Assembly (NCBI GenBank): GCA_910579965.1 | Contig: CAJTWF010000003.1 | Location: forward strand, 1 to 64,000 | DNA length: 64,000 nt | From: an uncultured Oscillospiraceae bacterium | Lineage (GTDB): Bacteria > Bacillota > Clostridia > Oscillospirales > Oscillospiraceae | Direction: 5' to 3' | Shown here: positions 14,761-23,076 of the stretch, one piece after another | Position numbering within the stretch: position 1 is the stretch's first letter | How the letters are laid out: each line of letters starts with the position of its first letter | Notes under the pieces: generated by a model | The model's database searches: none | What the model saw: the letters and a program-made list of their open reading frames with translations, nothing else | What the model was told of the DNA's origin: nothing | Position numbers and translations under genes: made by a program

Positions 14761-15787
14761 TCCAGCCCCGCTCCTCTCTCCGCCGGGCCTGCTCCCGCCG
14801 CTGCCACTGCCAGGTGGAGAAGCGGTGCATGGGCAGGTACAGGGGGTAGCACCAGAAGGCCAGATAGTGCTTCCACCGCTCCCGCCGTCTCAGCAGGCGG
14901 AAGCGGTCCGTGGCCGCCTCCTCCCTGGCCAGCCGCCGCAGATAGGCGGACAGCTCCCGGCGGCCGCCCTGGCGGCTGCGGACGTAGAGCCGCCGCAGCT
15001 GGGCGGAGGCCACCTGGGCCCAGAAGACGGCCGCGGCCGGCCGGTCCTTCTCCCGCTCCCAGATGTAGGCCCAGCACCTGCGGCTGTCCGCGCAGGAGGC
15101 CACGGACATGCTCTGGCTGGCGTTTGTCCCGTGTTTCCGGTAGGCGTACCACTCCTCCCACAGGATCACCGCGTCCATGCCCTGCTCCAGCAGCCTGTAG
15201 ACAAAGATGGTGTCCTCCCCGTTGCCCAGGGTCTCGTCGAACCGGAGCGCCCCCAGGGCCTCCCGGCGGACCAGCTTGCCGCCGATGCCGTGGAAGTTGT
15301 AGCCGTTTTCCCGGGAGGAGAACTGCCGGAGCGCCTCCCGGTTGTCCATGTAGGTGTACTCCCATCTGCGGCTGTCCTCCTCGTTGAGGCAGTCCAGAAA
15401 GTCACGGGGCTCCACGGCCTCCACATGGCGGTACACCTCTGTGGCCAGAGCCGCCCCGGTGGCCTGGCACAGCTCCAGCAGAGCCTCCAGCAGCCGGGGG
15501 TGCATGGCGTCGTCGCTGTCCAGAAAGAACACATACGTCCCCCTGGCGGCCTCCAGCCCCGCGTTTCTGGCCGCAGACACGCCCTGGTGGGGCCGGGACA
15601 GCAGCCGGACGCGGCTGTCCTCCCTGCACAGGGCCTGACAGACCTCCCTGCTGCCGTCCTGGGAGCCGTCGTCGATGAGCAGCAGCTCAAAGCTGGGGTA
15701 TGTCTGGTCCAGCACGGACCGGACGCACCGGGGAAGATACGCCTCGGTGTTATAGACCGGGACAATAATAGAAATCAGATCCGTCAT
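14753..15787 (-). CDS. family 2 glycosyltransferase
   Basis: A 344-residue GT2 enzyme with I-S-I-I-V-P-V-Y-N-T at the N-terminus, L-I-D-D-G-S-Q-D-G-S near 37 and F-F-L-D-S-D-D-A near 92. The ATG at 15785-15787 follows GAGGAGGAGG. The frame upstream of it reads through the pyruvyl-transferase gene in a different phase and is not part of the protein. The basic, aromatic C-terminus may bind the membrane surface. The specificity is unknown. Confidence 0.87.
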   Translation of the reverse strand: MTDLISIIVPVYNTEAYLPRCVRSVLDQTYPSFELLLIDDGSQDGSREVCQALCREDSRVRLLSRPHQGVSAARNAGLEAARGTYVFFLDSDDAMHPRLLEALLELCQATGAALATEVYRHVEAVEPRDFLDCLNEEDSRRWEYTYMDNREALRQFSSRENGYNFHGIGGKLVRREALGALRFDETLGNGEDTIFVYRLLEQGMDAVILWEEWYAYRKHGTNASQSMSVASCADSRRCWAYIWEREKDRPAAAVFWAQVASAQLRRLYVRSRQGGRRELSAYLRRLAREEAATDRFRLLRRRERWKHYLAFWCYPLYLPMHRFSTWQWQRREQARRREERGWNG

Positions 15788-15813
15788 ACGCCTCCTCCTC
15801 ATGCAGGCCGCGC

Positions 15814-16926
15814 CTAAAGATTTTCCAGAATAAACCGCCGGGACGCCGCCCGCTCCTCCGCCAGCCGCCCCCGGACCGCCGCCCAGTCCGTGCCGGTCCA
15901 CAGGTCCTCCCGGTCCGGGTCCCACAGCCGGGAGGACAGTCCCAGCTTGCGCAGCAGATCCGTCTGCCGGACACTCCGGCCGCTGTGCCGGAAGGAGAGA
16001 AAGGGCTTCTCCAGCAGCGCGGAGAAGGCCGTGGCGTGGAAGGAGTTGGTGAGCACGCAGCAGGCGCTGCGGATCCAGCCCAGAAACTCCCGCGGGCCGC
16101 CGTCCAGCTCCATTTGGATCCCCGCCAGGGAGCCGGGGTCCCGGGAGAGGGTGTCCGGGCGGGACAGGGACACGATCCGCCGCCCCAGGCGGGCGGAGAG
16201 GGCCCGGGCCTGTCCCATCAGGTCCTCGTTGGGCTGGGTGGCGTAGACCACAATAGCGTCCCCCGCCGCCGGGGGACGGGACAGCGCCTCCCACTCCCCC
16301 CGGTCCAGCAGCAGCACCGGGTCCAGCACATCCCGGACCGGGCGGCCGATGAGCTTTTCCACCCAGTCCGCGTCCGTCCGCTCCCGGAGGGAGACGGCGG
16401 AAAAGCCGCCGCCCACGCATTTCGCGAACTTCTCCCGGTCCTCCGGCAGCAGGGGGTTGCCCCCCAGGCTGGCGGCGTAGGCGGCCAGCCGGCAGTCCCC
16501 CCGCCGGGGGATGCCGCCCACGTATGCGTCGTCCAGATCCACGGTGATGTCCGGGTTCCACACCTGATCGCTGCCCACGAACACAGTCTTATAGGGCGCA
16601 AGGGAGATATCCGCCGCCCGGCGGATGGGCGGACGGGCCGTCAGATATGTCCGGCGGAAGGCCCGCATTTTCTGCCGCCGCCGCCAGAAGCCGCCGCCCA
16701 TGGACAGGTGCCGGGCGAGCATGTACCGGTTCAGCTCGTAGCGGAGCCCCTCTGGCCGCCGCTCCGCGCACACCGGGCACGGCCAGTACCGGCCGGTCAG
16801 CTTCACCGGCGCGTAGGGGATGAGCTCCGTCCGCTCCCCCAGCAGCTCCAGCTGCCGCTTCAGGGCGTAGGCCTGGAGCATGGCCCCATAGTCGTCCGCC
16901 CAGTGGAAGGTCAATATGCCAACCAT
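15814..16926 (-). CDS. polysaccharide pyruvyl transferase family protein
   Basis: A 370-residue member of the CsaB-like pyruvyl transferase family, which transfers pyruvate from phosphoenolpyruvate to form pyruvyl ketals on sugars. It has the typical N-terminus G-I-L-T-F-H-W-A-D-D-Y-G-A-M-L-Q-A, the G-S-D-Q-V-W-N-P block near 125 and L-T-N-S-F-H-A-T-A-F-S near 305. The ATG at 16924-16926 has AAGGAGG upstream and is preferred over the longer frame. The FrhB-like protein is encoded one gene away, a pairing often seen in Firmicute and Bacteroidetes clusters. Some members of the family have other roles, so pyruvylation is likely but unproven. Confidence 0.85.
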   Translation of the reverse strand: MVGILTFHWADDYGAMLQAYALKRQLELLGERTELIPYAPVKLTGRYWPCPVCAERRPEGLRYELNRYMLARHLSMGGGFWRRRQKMRAFRRTYLTARPPIRRAADISLAPYKTVFVGSDQVWNPDITVDLDDAYVGGIPRRGDCRLAAYAASLGGNPLLPEDREKFAKCVGGGFSAVSLRERTDADWVEKLIGRPVRDVLDPVLLLDRGEWEALSRPPAAGDAIVVYATQPNEDLMGQARALSARLGRRIVSLSRPDTLSRDPGSLAGIQMELDGGPREFLGWIRSACCVLTNSFHATAFSALLEKPFLSFRHSGRSVRQTDLLRKLGLSSRLWDPDREDLWTGTDWAAVRGRLAEERAASRRFILENL

Positions 16927-16946
16927 GGTTTCCTCCTTCCGGCTTC

Positions 16947-18287
16947 TCAAGAGGGAAAGGGGGCGTACCGGTCAAAGAGGCTGTCCGGCACGGTGTAGGA
17001 CCAGAACTGCCGGGGGGTGCGGGTCAGCAGCTGGGTGCCGCTGTCGCAGGCCTCCCGGATGTATCCGCCCGCCACATGCCGGTCCTCCCAGGCGGTGCGC
17101 ATGTCGCACCCGATGTCGCACATGAGGCTGCCCTCCGCCCCCTCCTCCTTGATCCACACCCGGGCCGTGCCGCACACATACTCCACCCGCTTTCCCCCCA
17201 GGCTCCTGTTGTCCAGGCTCCAGCAGTGGAGGGCCCAGGCCTCCTTCTCCCCGGAGCCGGCGCGGCGGAACAGGTCCTCCCGCCGCAGGGTGATCTCCAC
17301 CCGGCTGCCGCAGTCCTTCCACGCCTCCGCCGGCAGCTCCTGGCTGGTTCCGTCCCAGTTCAGATCAAAGATGCCGCCTCCCACGCCCTCGCCGGAGGCC
17401 CGCCGCCAGATTTTGCTGCCCTTGAGGGTATAGCTGGCCGACAGCTTTGAGATGCAGACCGTGACGGCGTCCGGGAAGTCCTCCTCCGCCACCGCCGGCT
17501 GCACCGTCAGCCACACGTTGAGCTTATCCCGGTCCTTGTCAAAGGCGAACTCCATCCGGGGGGAGATGTTCCCGGAGAAATCCCCGCTCTCCGTCCAGCC
17601 CCGGACCTCCTGGAGGCAGGTGACCCAGTGCATGCTCCGCCAGAGGGCGCTGTGGAACCGGGTCTCGTCGATCCACCCGTAGTTCTGATAGACCAGGGGC
17701 TGGGACCCGCCGGCGGCCAGGTAGTAGAGGGAGCCCCCCAGCCACTCCTTGAGCCAGATCCGCCCCGGACCCCTGATATCCTGGATCCTGGCCGCCGTCA
17801 GCTGGCTCACCTGGTAGTCCCCCTCCGGCAGGTACAGCCGTCCGTCCCCGGCGTCGATGGCCGCCGCAAAGGCGGCGGTGTCGTCCGAGGCCGGCGACGA
17901 GGCCGCCGGGTCCGCCGCCGTGTAGGCCATCACCCGGTCCCCCACGGCCGGGGTGTAGTCCCTCTGCCCGGGCCGCACGTCCGAGAGGCAGATCTGGCGG
18001 CCCCGGGGGGTCTGGCCGTCGGGGATCACCTCATAGGCCCCGGCGTTTTCCCCCTCCCCGGCGCAGGGGACGTGGCGGGTGGCTGTAACCAGACTGGCGT
18101 AGTGGCCCACCCAGTAGTTCCACGTGTCCCGCAGCTCCCCCAGGTGGTGGTGATACGCGGCGTCCCCCGCCGCGCTGTAGTCCCGCACGTTGACCCAGCC
18201 GCTCTCCGCCGTCTCCGGCCGGGCCGCCGCCGAGGCCTCCCCGCAGGCCCACAGCAGGAGCAGCAGGGCCAGCATCCATCGCTTCAT
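16947..18287 (-). CDS. secreted pectate-lyase-like beta-helix protein
   Basis: A 446-residue exported protein with a clear signal peptide (hydrophobic residues 5-15, probable cleavage after A-S-A near 21). The region W-V-N-V-R-D-Y-S-A-A-G-D...D-D-T-A-A-F-A-A-A-I-D-A-G-D-G-R-L-Y-L-P is the opening signature of the pectate-lyase-3/right-handed beta-helix superfamily (N-V-x-D-Y-G-A-x-G-D...D-D-T-x-A). The rest does not match a family I can name. Placed amid glycosyltransferases, it may trim, modify or bind the polysaccharide outside the cell. Catalytic residues could not be assigned. Confidence 0.65.
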   Translation of the reverse strand: MKRWMLALLLLLWACGEASAAARPETAESGWVNVRDYSAAGDAAYHHHLGELRDTWNYWVGHYASLVTATRHVPCAGEGENAGAYEVIPDGQTPRGRQICLSDVRPGQRDYTPAVGDRVMAYTAADPAASSPASDDTAAFAAAIDAGDGRLYLPEGDYQVSQLTAARIQDIRGPGRIWLKEWLGGSLYYLAAGGSQPLVYQNYGWIDETRFHSALWRSMHWVTCLQEVRGWTESGDFSGNISPRMEFAFDKDRDKLNVWLTVQPAVAEEDFPDAVTVCISKLSASYTLKGSKIWRRASGEGVGGGIFDLNWDGTSQELPAEAWKDCGSRVEITLRREDLFRRAGSGEKEAWALHCWSLDNRSLGGKRVEYVCGTARVWIKEEGAEGSLMCDIGCDMRTAWEDRHVAGGYIREACDSGTQLLTRTPRQFWSYTVPDSLFDRYAPFPS

Positions 18288-18291
18288 CTTG

Positions 18292-19842
18292 TCACACCTT
18301 TCCGGCTCTGGGCCGCGTTCTTCTCACAAAGCTCCCCACGTAGGCCAGCAGGTCCCTGCACTCCGGGGTCCAGCCGAACAGGACCAGCAGCATCCCCCCG
18401 TAGAGGACCGCGCAGGTCAGGCCCTTGGCGGCCAGGTTCCAGAATCCCGGCCCGCCGGCCAGACGGCAGACCCGCTCCGTCCCCCACCCCGCCAGCAGCA
18501 TCCCCCCTGTCCACAGCAGATACCGGAGGAAATATCCCGCCAGCCGCTGCCCCCGCCTTTCCCGCCACCCGTAGCGGAAGAGGACCAGCGGGTCCACCCA
18601 GAAGGGGATCAGCAGCAGGTCCAGCACCGTGGCGGCCAGAATGCCGTCCAGCCCGAACCGCCGGGCCAGGATCAGGGACAAAACAAGGTTCACCGCCACC
18701 TCCGCCAGGGCCTTGTACCTGTCGTACCAGAACAGGCCCATGGCGCCCCGGAACTTCTGAATGACCGTGCGCATACCGGTGATGTAGAACTGGGCCAGCA
18801 GAAGCAGCACCGTCCGCCGGGGCAGCAGATAGTCCCCGCCAAAGCACAGCAGGATAAAGGGCTCGAACAGCACCAGCATAGCCACGGCGCAGGCGGAGTA
18901 GAGCAGGAAGGCGCTGAAGCTGAGCATGGAGAAAACGCGGTGCCGCCTGTCCTCGTCCCCCTCCGTGGCCACCAGATTGCCGATGCTGGCAGAGACTGCG
19001 TCGTACAGCCGGTCCACCACACCGCCCACGTTGGTGCAGATGAGCTTGTAGTTGGAGTAGATCCCCGCGGTCCCCAGGCTCACCAGGGCGGAGATGAGGA
19101 TGCTGTCCACGCTGTAGACCATCATCCCCGCCGCCTTGTGGATGAAGAGAGCCCTCACGTTCCGGAAGATCTCCCGGGCCGTCTCCCTGTCCGGATAGCT
19201 GCGGCGGTCCTCCCGGAGGTAGGGGTACATCCGCTCCGCCCGCCGGGAGGCCAGGATGTTGGGCAGCAGGCCGCACAGGATCTGAACCAGCAGGTAGAGG
19301 AAGAAATTCCGGGTGAGCAGCAGCACCGCGATCTGTCCCCCGTAGCGGACCAGGGTGAAGAAATTGGCGTACATGCTGCAAATGTACTGGTTCTGGTGGG
19401 CCTCGATGAGGGCCGCCTTGTAGACGAACAGATAGGAGGTCACCGACTGGCTCAGATACAGCAGATAGATGAGCACCATGTGGTCAATGGGCCTGTCCGT
19501 GCGCACCAGCAGATCCAGAAACGGCAGCAGGGCCAGCCCCAGGACCGCCACCGCCACGGCCACCCATCGGTAGAGCAGCCGGTAGAGATTCATGAGCCGC
19601 CGGATCTCCTCCCGGTTCTCCCGGGCCACGGGGCTGTAGAGGGCGTACATCATGGCCGCCCCGATGCCCAGGTCCGCCAGGGACAGGATGGACAGCACGT
19701 TGCTGAACAGCCCGTTGATTCCCAGGTACTCGCTGGGCATGTACCGGGCCAGAATGGACCGCCCCGCCACGGCCAGGATCAGGTTGAGCAGCTGGCCGAA
19801 AAAGCCCGCCGCCATGTTTATCATGGATTTTTTGGTCCTCAT
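18292..19842 (-). CDS. polysaccharide flippase, MOP/Wzx family
   Basis: A 516-residue membrane protein with about 12-14 hydrophobic segments of the MATE/MOP superfamily. The N-terminus N-M-A-A-G-F-F-G-Q-L-L-N and R-Y-M-P-S-E-Y-L-G-I-N-G-L-F-S-N are characteristic of Wzx proteins of Firmicute capsule clusters. It should turn undecaprenyl-linked repeat units across the membrane. The ATG at 19840-19842 was chosen as the first start in register with the first helix; further upstream frame is a shadow of a glycosyltransferase. It overlaps the upstream gene by four bases. Confidence 0.88.
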   Translation of the reverse strand: MRTKKSMINMAAGFFGQLLNLILAVAGRSILARYMPSEYLGINGLFSNVLSILSLADLGIGAAMMYALYSPVARENREEIRRLMNLYRLLYRWVAVAVAVLGLALLPFLDLLVRTDRPIDHMVLIYLLYLSQSVTSYLFVYKAALIEAHQNQYICSMYANFFTLVRYGGQIAVLLLTRNFFLYLLVQILCGLLPNILASRRAERMYPYLREDRRSYPDRETAREIFRNVRALFIHKAAGMMVYSVDSILISALVSLGTAGIYSNYKLICTNVGGVVDRLYDAVSASIGNLVATEGDEDRRHRVFSMLSFSAFLLYSACAVAMLVLFEPFILLCFGGDYLLPRRTVLLLLAQFYITGMRTVIQKFRGAMGLFWYDRYKALAEVAVNLVLSLILARRFGLDGILAATVLDLLLIPFWVDPLVLFRYGWRERRGQRLAGYFLRYLLWTGGMLLAGWGTERVCRLAGGPGFWNLAAKGLTCAVLYGGMLLVLFGWTPECRDLLAYVGSFVRRTRPRAGKV

Positions 19843-20870
19843 GTCCGGCGGGTCCTCAACCGTACCCACAGCCGGAGATACCACGCCGCCGGGTAGAGGA
19901 AGCTCGCCGCGTCCACCGCCCGCTTCGTCAAGTCCTCCCGCCGGACCAGCCGCCGCCACCGCAGGGGGTAGGGGTAGAGTCCCCGGTCCCGGAGCTCCTC
20001 CAGCGTCCGCTCCAGCAGCGCCCGGTCCCCCTTGGCCAGCAGGCGGTTGAGAATCCCCTGCACCTCGTCGATCAGCCGCGTCTCCAGCTCCGCCTCCGTC
20101 ACGGGGACCCGCAGGCGGGGCGCTCTCCCGGCCCGGAACGCCCGCAGGCGGCCCAGATGGCTCTCCGCCAGCCCCAGCCGGCCCTGGATGTAGCCGGGAA
20201 AGCGGCTGTCGTCCATGAAGGTGGCCACGATGCTGTCCGCCCGGCGGCGGTAGCCGTACAGCTTCTGGTCCAAATAGCCGCACCGGCCGGCGCAGCGGTC
20301 CAGCCAGAAGTTGAACTCCGCGTCCTCGAACAGGGCCCCTACCGGGAACCGCAGGCCGTACTCCTCCAGCACCGCCCGGCGGATCAGGTAGTTCCAGGCC
20401 GTCCTCCAGGCCGGCACGGCCGGATCCCGCCGCATCTCCAGGGGGTCCCTGTAGCGCCGCAGACGCCCCGGGTCCACCCCGGCGGACAGGGGCGGCGCCG
20501 CTCCGTCCTCAAACCGGGCGTAGTCAAACAGCAGCTGGTCCAGCCCCTCCTCCGCCGCCAGACGGCACAGGGGCCCCAGCACCCCCCGGGCCAGCACATC
20601 GTCCGCGTCCATAAAGTATACATACTCCCCCGACGCGGCCCGGAGGCCCGCGTTCCTGGCCGCGCTCAGGCCGCCGTTGGGCTGGCATATGACCGCCACC
20701 TGGGGCCGGCGGCGGGCGTAGTCCCGGGCGATCTCCCCGGTCCGGTCCGTGCTGCCGTCGTCCACGCAGATGATCTCATAGTCCCCCATGTCCTGGTCCA
20801 GCAGGGCCTCCAGGCAGGCCGGGAGATACGCCTCCACCTGACAGGCGGGCACAATCACAGAAAGCTTCAT
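19839..20870 (-). CDS. family 2 glycosyltransferase
   Basis: A 343-residue GT2 enzyme: L-S-V-I-V-P-A-C-Q-V-E at the N-terminus, V-D-D-G-S-T-D-R-T near 37 and Y-F-M-D-A-D-D-V near 91. The start ATG overlaps the TGA of the preceding gene (ATGA) and has GAGGGGAGAGG upstream. Note the second-position Cys-Gln in the usual V-Y-N-V-E motif. The specificity is unknown. Confidence 0.86.
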   Translation of the reverse strand: MKLSVIVPACQVEAYLPACLEALLDQDMGDYEIICVDDGSTDRTGEIARDYARRRPQVAVICQPNGGLSAARNAGLRAASGEYVYFMDADDVLARGVLGPLCRLAAEEGLDQLLFDYARFEDGAAPPLSAGVDPGRLRRYRDPLEMRRDPAVPAWRTAWNYLIRRAVLEEYGLRFPVGALFEDAEFNFWLDRCAGRCGYLDQKLYGYRRRADSIVATFMDDSRFPGYIQGRLGLAESHLGRLRAFRAGRAPRLRVPVTEAELETRLIDEVQGILNRLLAKGDRALLERTLEELRDRGLYPYPLRWRRLVRREDLTKRAVDAASFLYPAAWYLRLWVRLRTRRT

Positions 20871-21958
20871 TCCTCTCCCCTCCGTCCGTGGAGCACTCTG
20901 TTCTTCCAGGCCCGCAGGGCCGTGAAGCGCTCCTGGGCCGCCAGGGCCCGGCAGTAGTCCGTGGGATCCCCGGTCAGCACATAGCGGAAGAGTCCGCCGG
21001 CCTGATCCCCCAGCCGCCGCCCGCACCAGCGCCGGAGCTCCGCCCTGTCCGCCAGACGGGCCTGGGCGGTCAGGTAGTCCCAGTCCCCGCTCCCCTTCAG
21101 GCTGCGGACCGCCCGGGCCAGGGCCTCTGCCGCCGGCTCCCGGGCCGTGAAGCTCCACAGCAGCGCGGCCAGGGCCGTGCCGCCGTAGAGATAGAAGGGC
21201 TCGGAGAATCCGCTCCCCCGCAGTCCCTCCTCCTGCCGCCGGACCATGCGGAGCATACCCGCCAGCTGCCGCTCCAGGGTGTTGGTGTGCATGGCGGACG
21301 CGCTGTGCTGGCGGTAGGCGTACAGGGGCCGGGGGAGGTAGTACAGGTTCTGGCAGCAGAAGATGTATCGGACCAGAAAATCCAGGTCCTCGAAGAGGGC
21401 GCAGGCCGTGTCGAACCGGAGGCCGTGCCGGTCAATGATCTCCCGCCGGAAGGCCCGGCAGTAGACGGACCACCCCACCCGGCAGGGCAGGACCCAGCGG
21501 CACAGAAACCGCCGCCGGGCCGCCGGACCGGCGAAGCGGAACAGCTCCTCCCGCCACCGCCCGGCATACACGGGCCCCGCCCCCTCCTCCACGATATTCA
21601 TGCCCCAGGCGCACAGGTCCCAGCCCCCCGCCTCCATGGCGGCCGCGGCCTCCGCCGCCATGGTCTCCACCGCCCAGTCGTCTCCGTCCACAAAGCAGAC
21701 GTAGGCCCCCGACGCGGCCTCCAGGCCGGCGTTGCGCGCCGCGCTCACCCCGGCGTTGGGCTGATGGATCACCCGGATCCGGGGGTCCTCCCTGGCGAAG
21801 CTATCGCACAGAAGGCCGCTGCCGTCGGCGGACCCGTCGTCCACCAGGATGATCTCCAGGTCCGGATAGGTCTGGCCCCGCAGGGACGCCACGCACCGGG
21901 CCAGATAGGCCTCCACGTTGTACACCGGAACAATCACGCTCACCAGCGGCTCACCCAC
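20867..21958 (-). CDS. family 2 glycosyltransferase (tandem paralogue 1)
   Basis: A 363-residue GT2 enzyme with V-S-V-I-V-P-V-Y-N-V-E near residue 6, L-V-D-D-G-S-A-D-G-S near 38 and C-F-V-D-G-D-D-W near 92. It is clearly homologous along its whole length to the next gene upstream (21974-23062): both share the C-V-A-S-L-R-G-Q-T, F-A-R-E-D-P-R-I, R-M-V-R-R-Q-E-E and Y-A-Y-R-Q blocks and differ by one residue in length. A local duplication is the simplest explanation. The two probably add related sugars in succession. Confidence 0.87.
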   Translation of the reverse strand: MGEPLVSVIVPVYNVEAYLARCVASLRGQTYPDLEIILVDDGSADGSGLLCDSFAREDPRIRVIHQPNAGVSAARNAGLEAASGAYVCFVDGDDWAVETMAAEAAAAMEAGGWDLCAWGMNIVEEGAGPVYAGRWREELFRFAGPAARRRFLCRWVLPCRVGWSVYCRAFRREIIDRHGLRFDTACALFEDLDFLVRYIFCCQNLYYLPRPLYAYRQHSASAMHTNTLERQLAGMLRMVRRQEEGLRGSGFSEPFYLYGGTALAALLWSFTAREPAAEALARAVRSLKGSGDWDYLTAQARLADRAELRRWCGRRLGDQAGGLFRYVLTGDPTDYCRALAAQERFTALRAWKNRVLHGRRGEE

Positions 21959-21973
21959 TTCTTCCGCCCCCTC

Positions 21974-23062
21974 TCACCGCCTGTACAGCAGACGGGACTT
22001 GGCGTCCCGCAGCGTGTCATAGCATCTGTATACCCGGTCCCACCGGCGCAGGGGGCCGGGGTCCTGGTCCAGCACGTACTGATAGAACGCGCACACCCGC
22101 CCGCCCAGCCGCCAGCCGCACCAGCGCCGGATCTCCGCTCTGTTCTCCAGGGCCAGCGCCGCCTGGGCGCGCAGGTAGTCCCAGTCCTCCCCGCTCCGAA
22201 AGCAGTCCAGGGCCTGGGCCAGCCCCGCCTCCACCGGCTGGTCCTTGATGAAATTGTCCAGGGTCCCCGCCAGGATCACCCCGCCGTAGACATAGAACCG
22301 GCGGAAGAGGGCCTCCCCGGACAGCAGCTCCTCCTGCCGCCGGACCATGCGGAGCATACAGGCGGTCCGCCGCTGGAGGGTGCCGGTGTGCATGATGGAA
22401 TCCGGCCGCTGGCGGTAGGCGTAGAGGGACCTGGGCAGGTAGCGGAGGCTCCCGCACCGGGCCAGATAGCGGAAGGTGAAGTCCAGGTCCTCCGCGCCGA
22501 TCTCCCGCTCGTCCTGAAACCGCAGGCCGTACCGCTCGATCACGTCCCGCCGGAACACCCGGCTCCACACGGACCAGCCCAGCCGGTAGGCCAGCAGCCA
22601 TTGACACAGAAACCGCCCCCGCCGCTCCGGCGTGGGGAAACGGAGGGTCAGCGGCCGCCTGCGCCCCCAGTAGCGGTCAGCCTTCCCCTCCTCCACGACG
22701 CTGTTGCCCCAGGCGCACTGTCCGCAGCCCCAGCGCTCCATGATCTTCGCGCTCTCGGCCACCATGTCCCGCTCCGCCCAGTCGTCGCTGTCCACGAAAT
22801 AGATGTATGTCCCACAGGCCCTGTCCAGGCCCGCGTTCCGGGCGGAGCTCAGGCCGCCGTTGGCCTTGTGGATCACCTGGATCCGGGGGTCCTCCCTGGC
22901 GAAGCCGTCGCACAGGAGGCCGCTGCCGTCGGTGGACCCGTCGTCCACCAGGAGAATCTCCAGGTCCGGACAGGTCTGGCCCCGCAGGGACGCCACGCAC
23001 TGGGCCAGATAGGGCTCCACATTGTACACCGGAACAATCACGCTCGCCAGTGGTCCGCTCAC
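21974..23062 (-). CDS. family 2 glycosyltransferase (tandem paralogue 2)
   Basis: A 362-residue GT2 enzyme that starts at a GTG (23060-23062) with GAGGAGGGG seven bases upstream; this gives the same N-terminus as its neighbour paralogue. Motifs: S-V-I-V-P-V-Y-N-V-E, L-V-D-D-G-S-T-D-G-S and Y-F-V-D-S-D-D-W. The long frame reaching 24070 is this gene continued through the next gene in the wrong phase, not a fusion. The acceptor domain has an E-I-G-A-E-D-L-D-F motif (EDxD-like) as in many GT2 capsule enzymes. Confidence 0.86.
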   Translation of the reverse strand: MSGPLASVIVPVYNVEPYLAQCVASLRGQTCPDLEILLVDDGSTDGSGLLCDGFAREDPRIQVIHKANGGLSSARNAGLDRACGTYIYFVDSDDWAERDMVAESAKIMERWGCGQCAWGNSVVEEGKADRYWGRRRPLTLRFPTPERRGRFLCQWLLAYRLGWSVWSRVFRRDVIERYGLRFQDEREIGAEDLDFTFRYLARCGSLRYLPRSLYAYRQRPDSIMHTGTLQRRTACMLRMVRRQEELLSGEALFRRFYVYGGVILAGTLDNFIKDQPVEAGLAQALDCFRSGEDWDYLRAQAALALENRAEIRRWCGWRLGGRVCAFYQYVLDQDPGPLRRWDRVYRCYDTLRDAKSRLLYRR

Positions 23063-23076
23063 CGCCCATCCCCTCC

